A stretch of 64,000 bases of DNA from Thermanaerosceptrum fracticalcis (GCF_000746025.2 NZ_CP045798.1:1164501-1228500), one strand, 5' to 3'. Shown: positions 38,307 to 46,287, counted from the stretch's first letter. Translations and numbers: made by a program. Notes: generated by a model not told the origin, from the letters alone.

Positions 38307-38559
38307 CTAATTTCCGTATAATTTTAGAAGAATGGTCATACGATAGGAATAATCACTATAGACTAGGATAAAACAAATTATGATTAATGGAATTCCTACC
38401 TGGACATAATCCATAAAGCGGTAATTACCAGGACCAAAAACCAGGGTGTTAGGAGATGTACCAACAGGTGTAGCAAAGGCACAGGATGCTGCTACTGCGA
38501 TGGCCCCGGGGGTCTGCACCAAGTCCTTTGGCAATGGCAATACCAATAGGCGCTAAAAG
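38307..38559 (-). pseudogene. Remnant of a DASS dicarboxylate transporter gene
   Basis: Translates as the C-terminal end of the intact transporter at 42000: APIGIAIAKGLGADPR, then after a frameshift AASCAFATPVGTSPNTL and GPGNYRFMDYVQVG. About 11 bases (equivalent to the codons AVLM) are missing at the break near 38509, and everything upstream of LLAP is gone. The C-terminal tail also differs. A duplicated symporter gene between the mutase and CoA-transferase genes has decayed. The rest of the 38095-38781 gap holds the leader hairpin and a heptamer array. Confidence 0.85.
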
Positions 38560-38679
38560 TCTTCAAAGAGAAGCGACACTGAGCAACCTGCTCTATTTAA
38601 ACCGGCTGTTAAACCAGTTTAAATCTCCTACAGGGGGACCCGGTTATGCTGCTTATCTTTTATTGGGTACCCCTCAATT

Positions 38680-38710
38680 AGTTGGCAGTCCGCAGTTGGC
38701 AGTCGACAGT
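38680..38710. repeat. Heptamer array (copy 7) beside the transporter remnant
   Basis: AGTTGGC 38680, AGTCCGC 38687, AGTTGGC 38694, AGTCGAC 38701 in strict register, followed by AGT. Confidence 0.7.
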
Positions 38711-38781
38711 ATTATTACTATCAGTACTGCACCATGTCTTGCGTCCTGTCCATTTTTCTAAAATCTGCCGCAACCTCTAAG

Positions 38782-40293
38782 CTATTTGATTTTCATGGAG
38801 CCGGTTTCGATAAAACGCTGATGCCAGGAGAGAGCTTCTTTTAAAAGATGGGGTGTATGGGCTTGCTTGCCTAAAGTTTTAAGGGCTCTTTCATAGTAAT
38901 CTAAAAGCATTGGTCTGAAATCGGGATGGGCACAGTTGTTGATGATTTCCAGGGCCCTTTCTCTGGGAGACTTGTTCCGCAGGTCAGCCACGCCGATTTC
39001 TGTGACAATGACGTTAACATCATGTTCTGTATGGTCAATGTGGGAGCACATGGGCACAATGCTGGAGATTTCTCCATTTTTCGCTGTAGAGGCGGTAGTG
39101 AAGATGGAGAGGTAAGCATTTCTGGTGAAGTCTCCGGAACCGCCTATACCGTTCATCATCCGGGTTCCCATAATGTGTGTGGAATTAACATGCCCATAAA
39201 TATCCACTTCTATTGCAGTATTCATACTAATGACGCCGAGACGGCGGGCAACTTCGGGGTTGTTGCTGATTTCCTGGGGACGAAGAATGATAGTCTTCTT
39301 ATAATTCTCAATATTGGCGTAGAATCTCTTTAAGCCTTCAGCCGAGGGTGTCAAGGAGGTACCGGAGCAGACTTTGAATTTTCCGGCATCAATCAAGTCG
39401 AGGGCAGAATCCTGGATAACTTCAGAGTAGAATTCCAGGTCGGTGAAATCGGATTCTAAAAGACCTGCCAGTACAGCGTTGGCTACACTGCCTACCCCCG
39501 ACTGTAAGGGAAGAAGGTTTTGGGGGAGACGGCCGGCTTCTACTTCTTTCTTTAGAAAACCGATAAGGTTCTTCGCCATAGCCCGGGATTCATCATCAAG
39601 GGGGGCCAGGGGACGAACATTGTCAGGAATATCTGTGACGACAATGGCAGCGATCTTTTCAGGGTTACACTCAATGTAAGGAGTACCTATTCTCTGTCCC
39701 GCTTTGGTAATGGGAATAGGTTCCCGGTTGGGGGGATCATGGGGAATATAAACATCATGCATTCCCTCTAGCTCAAGGGGCTGACTGGTATTCAATTCAA
39801 CAATAACTTTTTTGGCTACTTTTACAAAAGTAGGAGAGTTGCCTAAAGAAGTCGTAGGAACAATATGTCCATCCTCAGTAATCGCACAGGCTTCAACAAT
39901 AGCAAAGTCAATATCACCAAAGTATCCGTAGCGCACCTGCTGGGGAGTATGGCTCAAGTGCTGGTCCTGATACTGGACCCCATTAGGATCATTTAAGGCT
40001 TTACGCATCTCATTACTGGTCTGATAGGGCAGGCGCTTATGCACCACACCGGCACGGGCCAGTGCTCCGTCTAATTCATCACCAACTGAGGCACCGGTTA
40101 ACAAATTAATTTTCAGTTTTTCACCTGTCTCCTGAACACGCTTGGCCAGGGCCAAAGGTACGGCTTTAGGATAACCAGACGGGGTAAAACCGCTTGTACC
40201 GATATTCATACCGTCTTTGATCATGGCGGCCGCCTGCTCTGCAGACATGATTTTGTCAAGAAGCTTTTTGTTTCTAATACGCTCTTGATACAT
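38782..40293 (-). CDS. Acetyl-CoA hydrolase/transferase family CoA-transferase (Cat1/ScpC type)
   Basis: 503 residues, class I CoA-transferase of the succinyl-CoA:acetate / propionyl-CoA:succinate type. MNIGTSGFTPSGYPKAVP at the start, GVGSVANAVLAGL, the active-site glutamate in FYSEVIQDSALDL, SSIVPMCSHIDHTEHDV and GVADLRNKSPRERA. In E. coli the homologue ScpC sits with the mutase and MeaB. Here it would pass CoA from propionyl-CoA (or acetyl-CoA) to succinate, closing the cycle. Substrate choice is inferred from neighbours. Confidence 0.9.
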   Translation of the reverse strand: MYQERIRNKKLLDKIMSAEQAAAMIKDGMNIGTSGFTPSGYPKAVPLALAKRVQETGEKLKINLLTGASVGDELDGALARAGVVHKRLPYQTSNEMRKALNDPNGVQYQDQHLSHTPQQVRYGYFGDIDFAIVEACAITEDGHIVPTTSLGNSPTFVKVAKKVIVELNTSQPLELEGMHDVYIPHDPPNREPIPITKAGQRIGTPYIECNPEKIAAIVVTDIPDNVRPLAPLDDESRAMAKNLIGFLKKEVEAGRLPQNLLPLQSGVGSVANAVLAGLLESDFTDLEFYSEVIQDSALDLIDAGKFKVCSGTSLTPSAEGLKRFYANIENYKKTIILRPQEISNNPEVARRLGVISMNTAIEVDIYGHVNSTHIMGTRMMNGIGGSGDFTRNAYLSIFTTASTAKNGEISSIVPMCSHIDHTEHDVNVIVTEIGVADLRNKSPRERALEIINNCAHPDFRPMLLDYYERALKTLGKQAHTPHLLKEALSWHQRFIETGSMKIK

Positions 40294-40336
40294 CTTTTTC
40301 CCTCCCTGTAATTTTTATATATCTTAAACCTGAGGC

Positions 40337-40666
40337 TTAAGTGACACTGGGGTGGGCATTACGCCAAGCAAGGTAATCCCGGTATATTTTCTTAATTCCC
40401 ACGACCAGGGCCTTTCTCACTTCACCTTTATATCTTTTTTCAATACTTTCCAGGATATTCTGTATATCATCCAGCAGGTTTTTCTGTACAACAAGTTTGC
40501 TAAAAAAAGTCCTGGCCACAGCAGTACTGAAAGTGCATTCTGCATCTAGTATACGTGAATCTTCTGGGTCAATCTCCATGGCAATGGTTAAAACACCATA
40601 GAGTTTTTCCACCGTTAGCCCTGCGGCGGGTTTGGTTTGGGCGCTAAAAAACAAGGTATCCGCCAT
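40337..40666 (-). CDS. DUF3870 protein, copy A
   Basis: 109 residues from ATG 40666 (GGAGGTGACAAA before it). Conserved DUF3870 features: DTLFFSAQTKP start, the acidic/Cys motif LDAECTFSTAVARTFFSKL, and KRYKGEVRKALVVGIKKIYRDY at the end. No catalytic assignment exists for the family. It lies 43 bases upstream of the CoA-transferase and downstream of a leader region with a terminator. Confidence 0.8.
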   Translation of the reverse strand: MADTLFFSAQTKPAAGLTVEKLYGVLTIAMEIDPEDSRILDAECTFSTAVARTFFSKLVVQKNLLDDIQNILESIEKRYKGEVRKALVVGIKKIYRDYLAWRNAHPSVT

Positions 40667-40796
40667 TTTGTCACCTCCGTAGGAACGGTTACCACCACTT
40701 CTATCCTTAAACGGAAAGGGGATTGAAAATGATTTCACGAAAAACACGGCAAATTTAGATAGTTATATATTATTATTGCTTTAAAATTGCAATAAA

Positions 40797-40854
40797 AAAA
40801 CCTGGCAAGATATGCGGCTAAAATAGAACTAAGCAGCATAACCAGCCAGGTTTT
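40797..40854 (-). terminator. Terminator/attenuator before DUF3870 copy A
   Basis: AAAACCTGGC (40797-40806) pairs with GCCAGGTTTT (40845-40854); inner TATGC/GCATA stem. Minus strand continues with seven T. It lies 130 bases before copy A and could either end the upstream transcript or attenuate the downstream one. Confidence 0.8.
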
Positions 40855-40856
40855 AC

Positions 40857-40952
40857 TTACTTTCTGCCGGTGATGGTATTCACCCTGCCATAAGCAAAAT
40901 GGTAGTTCCAATCAAGTAGCGACCCGCCTCTAGAGGGGCGTCGATCATACTC
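40857..40952 (-). ncRNA. Candidate structured leader RNA 1
   Basis: Read on the minus strand, this stretch between the two DUF3870 genes has successive pairings: CCTCTAGAGG (a 10-base palindrome flanked by CGCC and CGGG), CCAT/ATGG, and GGTGA/TCACC, immediately before a terminator. Such aptamer-then-terminator layout suggests a riboswitch or attenuator for the CoA-transferase transcript. I cannot assign it to a known class. Confidence 0.4.
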
Positions 40953-40957
40953 TTTTA

Positions 40958-41332
40958 TTATTTATTTACACATGAAACCTGGGACCTGTTTTCATAGTAA
41001 GTAAGCCATTTTTCGTACATAATCTTAAGACCTGTGACAATGGCTTTTCGTGCACTGCCATAATACCTCTTTTCAAAACGTTCCACCAGATTTTCAATCC
41101 CATCAGTTAAGCGGTACCCTATGACCAGCTTTCGGAAGAAATTCTTCCCCACGTTCGTAGCAAGGGTACAATCAGCATCGATAATTGTTCCATCATAGGG
41201 ATTTACTTCCACACCCACCGCTATCACTTCATATAGTTTCTCAGCAGTAATCGAGGAAGGTAGTTTGGCATAGCCTGTAAAAAATAAAGTTTCTACAACT
41301 TCAGCCTGCCCAGAGCTTTCTGGACTTTTCAC
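40958..41332 (-). CDS. DUF3870 protein, copy B
   Basis: 124 residues, GTG start. ETLFFTGYAKLPSSITAEKLYE, IIDADCTLATNVGKNFFRKLVIG, KRYYGSARKAIVTGLKIMYEKW. Clearly homologous to copy A across the whole length, with about ten extra residues at each end. Function unknown; the DADCT motif is the most conserved part. Confidence 0.8.
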   Translation of the reverse strand: MKSPESSGQAEVVETLFFTGYAKLPSSITAEKLYEVIAVGVEVNPYDGTIIDADCTLATNVGKNFFRKLVIGYRLTDGIENLVERFEKRYYGSARKAIVTGLKIMYEKWLTYYENRSQVSCVNK

Positions 41333-41539
41333 CTATCCCCCCTCCTCCCCATAGTCCTATTCTTCAATAACATTATATAGTAGTGTGAAATAATGTTCAA
41401 TGGTACAAAATTGCTATTATTATCTCAATGTTAACTCATCGTTTGCCAATTGTACATATTCGCTATTTAACGACAAAATCCTCTTATAAAAAATTTTTTA
41501 TAAAATATCTATCCGGTAAACATTCATATAAAAATTAGA

Positions 41540-41560
41540 AAAGGGGGGAAATCCCCCTTT
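41540..41560 (-). terminator. Terminator after the second gamma-subunit gene
   Basis: AAAGGGGG (41540-41547) and CCCCCTTT (41553-41560), followed on the minus strand by T-rich sequence. The gap 41333-41539 is AT-rich and otherwise featureless. Confidence 0.75.
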
Positions 41561-41565
41561 CTAAG

Positions 41566-41916
41566 TTAATACATACTTAAACGTTCCTGGATAACCTGGT
41601 TTCTTCCGGCGGAACTCCAGGCCGCTGCGGGCTGCACAGGCAAACGGCGAATAGAGGTAATGGTGTAACCTGATCCCATAAAGGCAGCCAGGGCAGCTGC
41701 GATGACAGCGGAAATCTCATCTTCATCATCTTGTGCTTTAACAGCCACAGGCTCCACGGTCTCAACTACAGGGGCCTGGGCTTCAGGTTTTTTTCCTGCT
41801 GGTTTCCCAACCGCCAGTTCGATGGCTCTGATGACAAAAGTCAGAAAATACAGGGCTACAAATACTACTCCCATGCCGATGATTGAAACTTGTAACCCGA
41901 ACAGTAGTTTATCCAC
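41566..41916 (-). CDS. Second OadG-family gamma-type subunit
   Basis: 116 residues, GTG start after GGAGGCGCATTACAA. One N-terminal membrane helix (VSIIGMGVVFVALYFLTFVI), a Pro/Val/Ala linker, then DDEDEISAVIAAALAAFMGSG and RRLPVQPAAAWSSAGRN. Paralogue of the gamma subunit at 32571, but it stands alone next to the DASS transporter rather than beside alpha and beta subunits. It may be an alternative tether for the same pump. Confidence 0.8.
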   Translation of the reverse strand: MDKLLFGLQVSIIGMGVVFVALYFLTFVIRAIELAVGKPAGKKPEAQAPVVETVEPVAVKAQDDEDEISAVIAAALAAFMGSGYTITSIRRLPVQPAAAWSSAGRNQVIQERLSMY

Positions 41917-41999
41917 TTGTAATGCGCCTCCATTATTTTACATCTTTTGTATTTAAAATGTAGAGTTTAAGAGTCAAGACAATTTCTTAAGAGTATTTT

Positions 42000-43280
42000 T
42001 TATTTAAAGAATGGCCAGATCATAGGAATCAGAGCTACAGAAACCACAAACATAACGACGATGAGCGGAGTACCTACTTTAACATAATCCATGAACTTGT
42101 AATTGCCAGGTCCTAGGACAAGGGTGTTAGGCGGTGTTCCTACAGGAGTGGCAAAGGCGCATGACGCAGCAATGGCAATGGCCATTAATACCGCTCTGGG
42201 ATCGGCGCCAAGGCCTTTGGCAATAGCAATACCAATAGGTGCCAGAAGCGCTGTGCTGGCAGTATTTGACATAAACTGAGTTAAACTGCAAGCCAGTAAG
42301 AACAGGCCGGCAGTAATGACATAAGGACTGGCGTTTTTGCCAATCAGGCCAATAACTACATCGGCAATCATTTTACCGGCACCGGTTTTATCCAGAGCCT
42401 GGGCCAAAGGCAACATACCAGCGAAGAGGAAGATAGTGGTCCAGTCAATGGCTCTGTAAGCCTGCTTGTCAGTCATTACACCGGTGATGACCAGAACCAG
42501 TGCACCGATCGTAGCGGAAACGTGAAGTCCTACACCCAGTTGTTTCTCGAATATCATGGCTAACACAGTACCAATCATAACAAGGATAGAAATCATCTGC
42601 TTAGTAGAATTAGCCGTCTTATTTCCCGCTTCCGCTTTAACAGCTGCGGCCACTTCCTCCTGGTCTACACCCCGATCGGGGATAAGCTTATAACCGATAG
42701 TAAGCATATAAATAATGCCCGCAATAGTAAGAGGAATACCAATAAGACCAAATTCAAAGAAACCGAAAGTTCCTAACCCGGCTTTCTCAATGGCACCTTT
42801 AACTACCAGGTTTGGTGGAGTACCTACCAGGGTAATCATACCACCCAGACCTGCAGCCAGGGCCAAAGGCATTAATAGTTTACCGCGGCTGAAACCGGCG
42901 GCAGCAGCAATACTGATGGTCACAGGCATTAAGACAGCCGTGGTACCTGTATTGGAAAGTACAGAAGAAAGACCAGCAGCTACGATCATCACTGCAGCGA
43001 GCAAAGCCTTTTCGCTCTTCCCCGCTATCTTTACAACACTATTACCAAGTTTGGTAGCCACCCCTGTTTCAAATAGCGCCTGACCAACAACAAACATACC
43101 GGCAAAAAGAATAACGTTACTGTCCATAAGTCCGCTGAAAGCTGCTTTGGCATCCAGCACACCTGTAAGGGTTAAAACTACCGCCACGGACATGGCTGTA
43201 ACAGCCAGAGGAATCACCTCAGTAACAAAGAGCACTGCGGCAGCAGCCAGAATGAGCAAAGTAATAGTTGCAGCTGTCAT
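42000..43280 (-). CDS. DASS (SLC13) family sodium:dicarboxylate symporter
   Basis: 426-residue membrane protein with about 11 hydrophobic segments. Both Ser-Asn-Thr signatures that bind Na+ and carboxylate are present: VLSNTGTTAVLMP in the first half and FMSNTASTALLAP in the second, with GTPPNLVVKG and GTPPNTLVLG. Probable substrate succinate or another C4 dicarboxylate, judged by the neighbouring succinate/propionate genes. GGAGGGTGATTTAA precedes ATG. The long leader carries a terminator. Confidence 0.9.
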   Translation of the reverse strand: MTAATITLLILAAAAVLFVTEVIPLAVTAMSVAVVLTLTGVLDAKAAFSGLMDSNVILFAGMFVVGQALFETGVATKLGNSVVKIAGKSEKALLAAVMIVAAGLSSVLSNTGTTAVLMPVTISIAAAAGFSRGKLLMPLALAAGLGGMITLVGTPPNLVVKGAIEKAGLGTFGFFEFGLIGIPLTIAGIIYMLTIGYKLIPDRGVDQEEVAAAVKAEAGNKTANSTKQMISILVMIGTVLAMIFEKQLGVGLHVSATIGALVLVITGVMTDKQAYRAIDWTTIFLFAGMLPLAQALDKTGAGKMIADVVIGLIGKNASPYVITAGLFLLACSLTQFMSNTASTALLAPIGIAIAKGLGADPRAVLMAIAIAASCAFATPVGTPPNTLVLGPGNYKFMDYVKVGTPLIVVMFVVSVALIPMIWPFFK

Positions 43281-43379
43281 TTAAATCACCCTCCAAAAAT
43301 ATTGTTGTTTTCTGTTCTTCTACTTCTCTTTTCTTAAGTTGGGGTAACCTGTCTTTTCATCATCACCTCCTTATCTAAT

Positions 43380-43478
43380 TTAGGGGACTCCGTCCCCTAA
43401 CACCCCTAATATCAGAAAGTTATACTTTCTGATATTATAAAAAAAACCGACTGACTACTTGTTTAAGTAGCTGGTCGG
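43380..43478 (-). terminator. Terminator and two further hairpins in the transporter leader
   Basis: Three stems in series on the minus strand: CCGAC/GTCGG with CTACTT/AAGTAG (43447-43478), followed by eight T, a strong terminator; a perfect 13-bp hairpin AATATCAGAAAGT (43408-43436); and TTAGGGGAC/GTCCCCTAA (43380-43400). All precede the transporter start, so the terminator must be bypassed for expression from an upstream promoter. A tiny frame MKRQVTPT with AAGGAGGTG follows at about 43363-43337. Confidence 0.75.
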
Positions 43479-43489
43479 GATTTTTACAA

Positions 43490-43670
43490 AACAGGTGCAC
43501 ACAACAAATGTAACCTGTGGGGCCTACTGTTGACCCGAGCCAAGCTATTTAAACATACAAGCACTTATTAAAATAAGCACTCCCATGTTACTTAGCCGGG
43601 TCTTGCTCCTTAGGCGCCGCACAGGGTCGCTTGGGGCAGAACTCGTCTACCTCGCAAGGGGTGTATGGAA
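43490..43670 (-). ncRNA. Candidate structured leader RNA 2
   Basis: Immediately 5' of the terminator. A 71-base hairpin 43532-43602 is closed by GACCCG/CGGGTC with inner ACAT/ATGT and CTTATT/AATAAG; a separate ACAGGT/ACCTGT stem lies at 43490-43517. The minus-strand stretch 43618-43602 resembles the conserved GCGCCGAAGGAGCAA core of glycine riboswitches, but the partner segments are not convincingly present. Probably a cis-regulatory RNA; class unknown. 43681-43886 is AT-rich without a gene I can support. Confidence 0.45.
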
Positions 43671-43886
43671 TTTAGAATAATTATTCGTCATCTTTTTGTG
43701 AAATCCTTCTCTATCCATACTATAATCTACATTATTTTTTAACCTTTTTACAAGACATGATTCTGCTGCAAAAAGTCGAGATTTACGAAGTCTTGTGCTA
43801 TATATAGATAAACCTTTCTTTTGTAAATCGATATATAGTGTCTGTGCTTTAAAAATATGGTTTTTGTACTAGAATCAAGACATAAA

Positions 43887-44876
43887 TTAGAGGTAATGTC
43901 CCTCTTTGCCACGGAGGGAAACATCTCCCACCATGACAGAGCGCACATTTCCATCCTCTGTTCTTACCAGGAGGCAGCCTTCTCCGTTGATATCTTCCGC
44001 CACTCCGGTAAAGGTTTCATCTGTAGATGACACCATTACCTCTTGTCCAAGGGTGGAAGTTAAGCTTCGCCAGTGCTTTAGTACCGCCGGAAAACCCTCG
44101 GTGAGATATATTTCGTATTCCTTTTCCAATTCTTTTAAGATGGCCTTCAAGAGCCCAACCCTGTTATATTTGGTGTTTCCGGCTACAGCCAGGGAAATGG
44201 CTTTTTCCTGTAATTCAGGGGGAAAGTCAGCCATCTCCTGGTTCACATTAATGCCAATACCTATAACGACATAATTAATGATGTCTATTTCGGCACTTAG
44301 CTCAGTCAATATACCACAAACTTTTTTACCCGAGAAGAGGATATCATTAGGCCATTTTATGGTGACCGGAAGCCCCGTATAATCCCGGATAGCATGGCAA
44401 ACAGCCACAGCTGAGACAAAGATTAGCTGTGGGGCAAGAAATGGTTTAAGAGGAGGGCGCAATACCACGGAAAACCAAAGACCAGTGCCCGGAGGAGAAG
44501 CCCAGGGACGGCCTAAACGGCCCCTGCCGCTGAGCTGCTGATCAGCTACTACCACCGTACCGTGAGATGCTCCTTCGGCAGCCTTTTTTTTCGCTAAATC
44601 ATTCGTAGAATTAACCTGTTCAAAAACATAAAGTTCCCGGCCTAAAATTTCCGTCGCTAAGCCGATTTTTATCTCTTCCGGCTTAAGAATATCGGGACGG
44701 GAGAGCAGGCGGTAGCCCAAGCGGGGCGAAGAATCAATCTCATATCCTTCTTGTTTTAAATTTTTTATTTGCTTCCAGATAGCCGTTCTTGTTACATGAA
44801 GCGTTTTACTGATTTGTTCCCCGGAAACATATTCCCCCTGGTTCTCGATGAGCATTTGTAATATGGCTTGTTTCAT
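43887..44876 (-). CDS. birA: Biotin-[acetyl-CoA-carboxylase] ligase / biotin repressor
   Basis: 329 residues, bifunctional type. N-terminal helix-turn-helix (SGEQISKTLHVTRTAIWKQI), ligase core with GRGRLGRPWASP (biotinyl-AMP loop), TIKWPNDILF and GIGINVNQE, C-terminal SH3-like domain. It would charge the biotin carrier at 32151, giving a functional reason for its place beside the decarboxylase module, and may also repress biotin genes. Confidence 0.94.
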   Translation of the reverse strand: MKQAILQMLIENQGEYVSGEQISKTLHVTRTAIWKQIKNLKQEGYEIDSSPRLGYRLLSRPDILKPEEIKIGLATEILGRELYVFEQVNSTNDLAKKKAAEGASHGTVVVADQQLSGRGRLGRPWASPPGTGLWFSVVLRPPLKPFLAPQLIFVSAVAVCHAIRDYTGLPVTIKWPNDILFSGKKVCGILTELSAEIDIINYVVIGIGINVNQEMADFPPELQEKAISLAVAGNTKYNRVGLLKAILKELEKEYEIYLTEGFPAVLKHWRSLTSTLGQEVMVSSTDETFTGVAEDINGEGCLLVRTEDGNVRSVMVGDVSLRGKEGHYL

Positions 44877-44937
44877 GTCTTTTTCCCCTTGTCTTGTACT
44901 TATTTCCTAAAACCAGCTTATCCTAAGAGAGAAATTG

Positions 44938-44966
44938 TTGCAATAGCGTAGTGTTTCTGATAAAAT
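44938..44966 (+). promoter_or_regulatory. Promoter of rpmB
   Basis: TTGCAA (44938-44943), 17-base spacer, TAAAAT (44961-44966), about 55 bases before the rpmB start. Confidence 0.6.
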
Positions 44967-45022
44967 AACAAGAGTGATGCGTATTTCTAGGTATTTCCAC
45001 AGGCTTAAAGGAGGTGGATTCT

Positions 45023-45214
45023 ATGTCATTCAAATGCGACGTTTGCGGCAAAGGTAAAGCTACCGGTATGCAGGTTAGTCACTCCCACATCAGAACAAAA
45101 AAGACCTGGTCACCTAACCTTCAACCTGTGCGGGCTATCGTTAACGGTACTCCTAAAAAATTAAGAGTGTGCACTCGCTGCCTCCGTTCCGGTAAGATAC
45201 AAAGGGCCATCTAA
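45023..45214 (+). CDS. rpmB: Ribosomal protein bL28
   Basis: 63 residues from ATG 45023, eight bases after AAGGAGGTGG. MSFKCDVCGKGKATGMQVSHS start; paired cysteines CDVC and CTRC make this the zinc-containing form. The stop codon lies in a heptamer unit. Confidence 0.95.
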   Translation: MSFKCDVCGKGKATGMQVSHSHIRTKKTWSPNLQPVRAIVNGTPKKLRVCTRCLRSGKIQRAI

Positions 45215-45280
45215 TAGTTGTTAGTTGGCAGTAGGCAGTGATTTGTGAGTTACTAGTTACTAGTTATTAGTTTCTAGTGA
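45212..45280. repeat. Heptamer array starting at the rpmB stop codon (copy 8a)
   Basis: TAATAGT 45212, TGTTAGT 45219, TGGCAGT 45226, AGGCAGT 45233, GATTTGT 45240, then one extra base and AGTTACT 45248, AGTTACT 45255, AGTTATT 45262, AGTTTCT 45269. Gradual change of unit sequence along one array. Confidence 0.8.
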
Positions 45281-45313
45281 AATTAAATTTAAGTATTTTT
45301 ATTACTTCTAAAT

Positions 45314-45340
45314 AAAGAAGCGGGATTGTCCCGCTTCTTT
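45314..45340. terminator. Bidirectional terminator between rpmB and hslO
   Basis: Perfect 12-bp stem AAAGAAGCGGGA/TCCCGCTTCTTT with a three-base loop, then T-rich on the plus strand. Confidence 0.9.
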
Positions 45341-45370
45341 TATTTGTTCTCCCATTCACGCTACTAACAC

Positions 45371-45412
45371 GTCGGAATTCGGAAAGCGGACGTCGGATAT
45401 CGCTAATAGCTT
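45371..45412. repeat. Heptamer array running into the hslO stop codon (copy 8b)
   Basis: GTCGGAA 45371, TTCGGAA 45378, AGCGGAC 45385, GTCGGAT 45392, ATCGCTA 45399, ATAGCTT 45406. The stop and last two codons of hslO (45403-45411) are repeat sequence. Confidence 0.75.
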
Positions 45413-46287
45413 CTAATTTCCTCCAGCAAAGCCTCAATCTCCTCCCGGGAAAAGTGATACTGCTTGTTGCAAAAATGGCAGCGCAGCTCGGCGCCCTGCT
45501 CTTTCTCCAGCATATCTTTCAATTCTTCGGGCCCCAGGCTGATTAAGATTTTTTCCAGGCGTTCTTTCCCGCAGCGACACAAGAAACGCCAGTCTTCTTC
45601 CGCCAGTACTTCAAAAGGGATGTTGCCAAAAACCTTCTGTAAAATCTCAACTTCCTGGAACCCATCGGCAATGAGATTGGTAACAGGTGGTACCTCCCCA
45701 ATGTTTTTTTCGAGCTGAGCGAGGGTGTCTTCTTGGGCTCCGGGAAAGGCCTGGATAAAATATCCCCCTGCTGCAATGCAAGTATGGTCCCGGTCAATTA
45801 ACACTCCCAGAGCAACGACAGCAGGAGTTTGTTCCGACTGGTGAAGAAAATAGGCAAAGTCTTCGGCAATTTCCCCACTGACCAGTGGGCTGCTCCCTGT
45901 ATAAGGTTCTTTAAGACCTAAGTCTTTGGTAACATAGATAAATCCATCCTTGCCCACAGCTCTTCCCACATCCAGTTTGCCCTGGGATGTAGGCGGCAGA
46001 TGGACATGGGGTTCCTGCACATATCCACGTACGGAGTAATTGGCATCGGCCTGGGTAATAATGCCTCCCAGGGGACCATCGCCGAAAATGCGGACTGTAA
46101 GGGTATCCTCACCTTTAAGATTCAGTCCCAAAAACATTGTCCCAATCAGTGCCCTTCCCAAGGCCGCGGTAGCCGTTGGCGAGGTCTCATGGCATCGTCT
46201 TGCCGTTTCTACCAGTTCTGTGGCTATACAGGCCGCTGCTCTTATGGAACCGTCCCGGGTAGCGGCCCGGATCAACCTGTTATGCAA
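45403..46287 (-). CDS. hslO: Redox-regulated chaperone Hsp33
   Basis: 294 residues, TTG start seven bases after AAGGAGGGT. The C-terminal redox switch has CRCGKERL and CHFCNKQY (CXC and CXXC) that bind zinc when reduced. N-terminal substrate-binding region with GRALIGTMFLGLNLKGE. The last residues RSY come from repeat DNA. Confidence 0.94.
   Translation of the reverse strand: MHNRLIRAATRDGSIRAAACIATELVETARRCHETSPTATAALGRALIGTMFLGLNLKGEDTLTVRIFGDGPLGGIITQADANYSVRGYVQEPHVHLPPTSQGKLDVGRAVGKDGFIYVTKDLGLKEPYTGSSPLVSGEIAEDFAYFLHQSEQTPAVVALGVLIDRDHTCIAAGGYFIQAFPGAQEDTLAQLEKNIGEVPPVTNLIADGFQEVEILQKVFGNIPFEVLAEEDWRFLCRCGKERLEKILISLGPEELKDMLEKEQGAELRCHFCNKQYHFSREEIEALLEEIRSY

Noticed and set aside
38560-38679. 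Further remnant of the broken symporter
   Set aside because: No residue-level similarity to the intact gene could be followed beyond the LLAP codons.
40869-40884. Fluoride riboswitch-like GGTGATGG hairpin on the plus strand
   Set aside because: No suitable downstream plus-strand gene, and the remaining conserved parts do not fit.
43602-43618. Glycine riboswitch
   Set aside because: Only one conserved block matches; the paired GAGAG/CUCUC helix and the final CAGGCAAA-AGGAC segment are not convincingly present.
43748-43954. Minus-strand 68-codon frame overlapping the birA 3' end
   Set aside because: Its first codons overlap birA in another frame, with no ribosome binding site, and the rest is AT-rich intergenic sequence.
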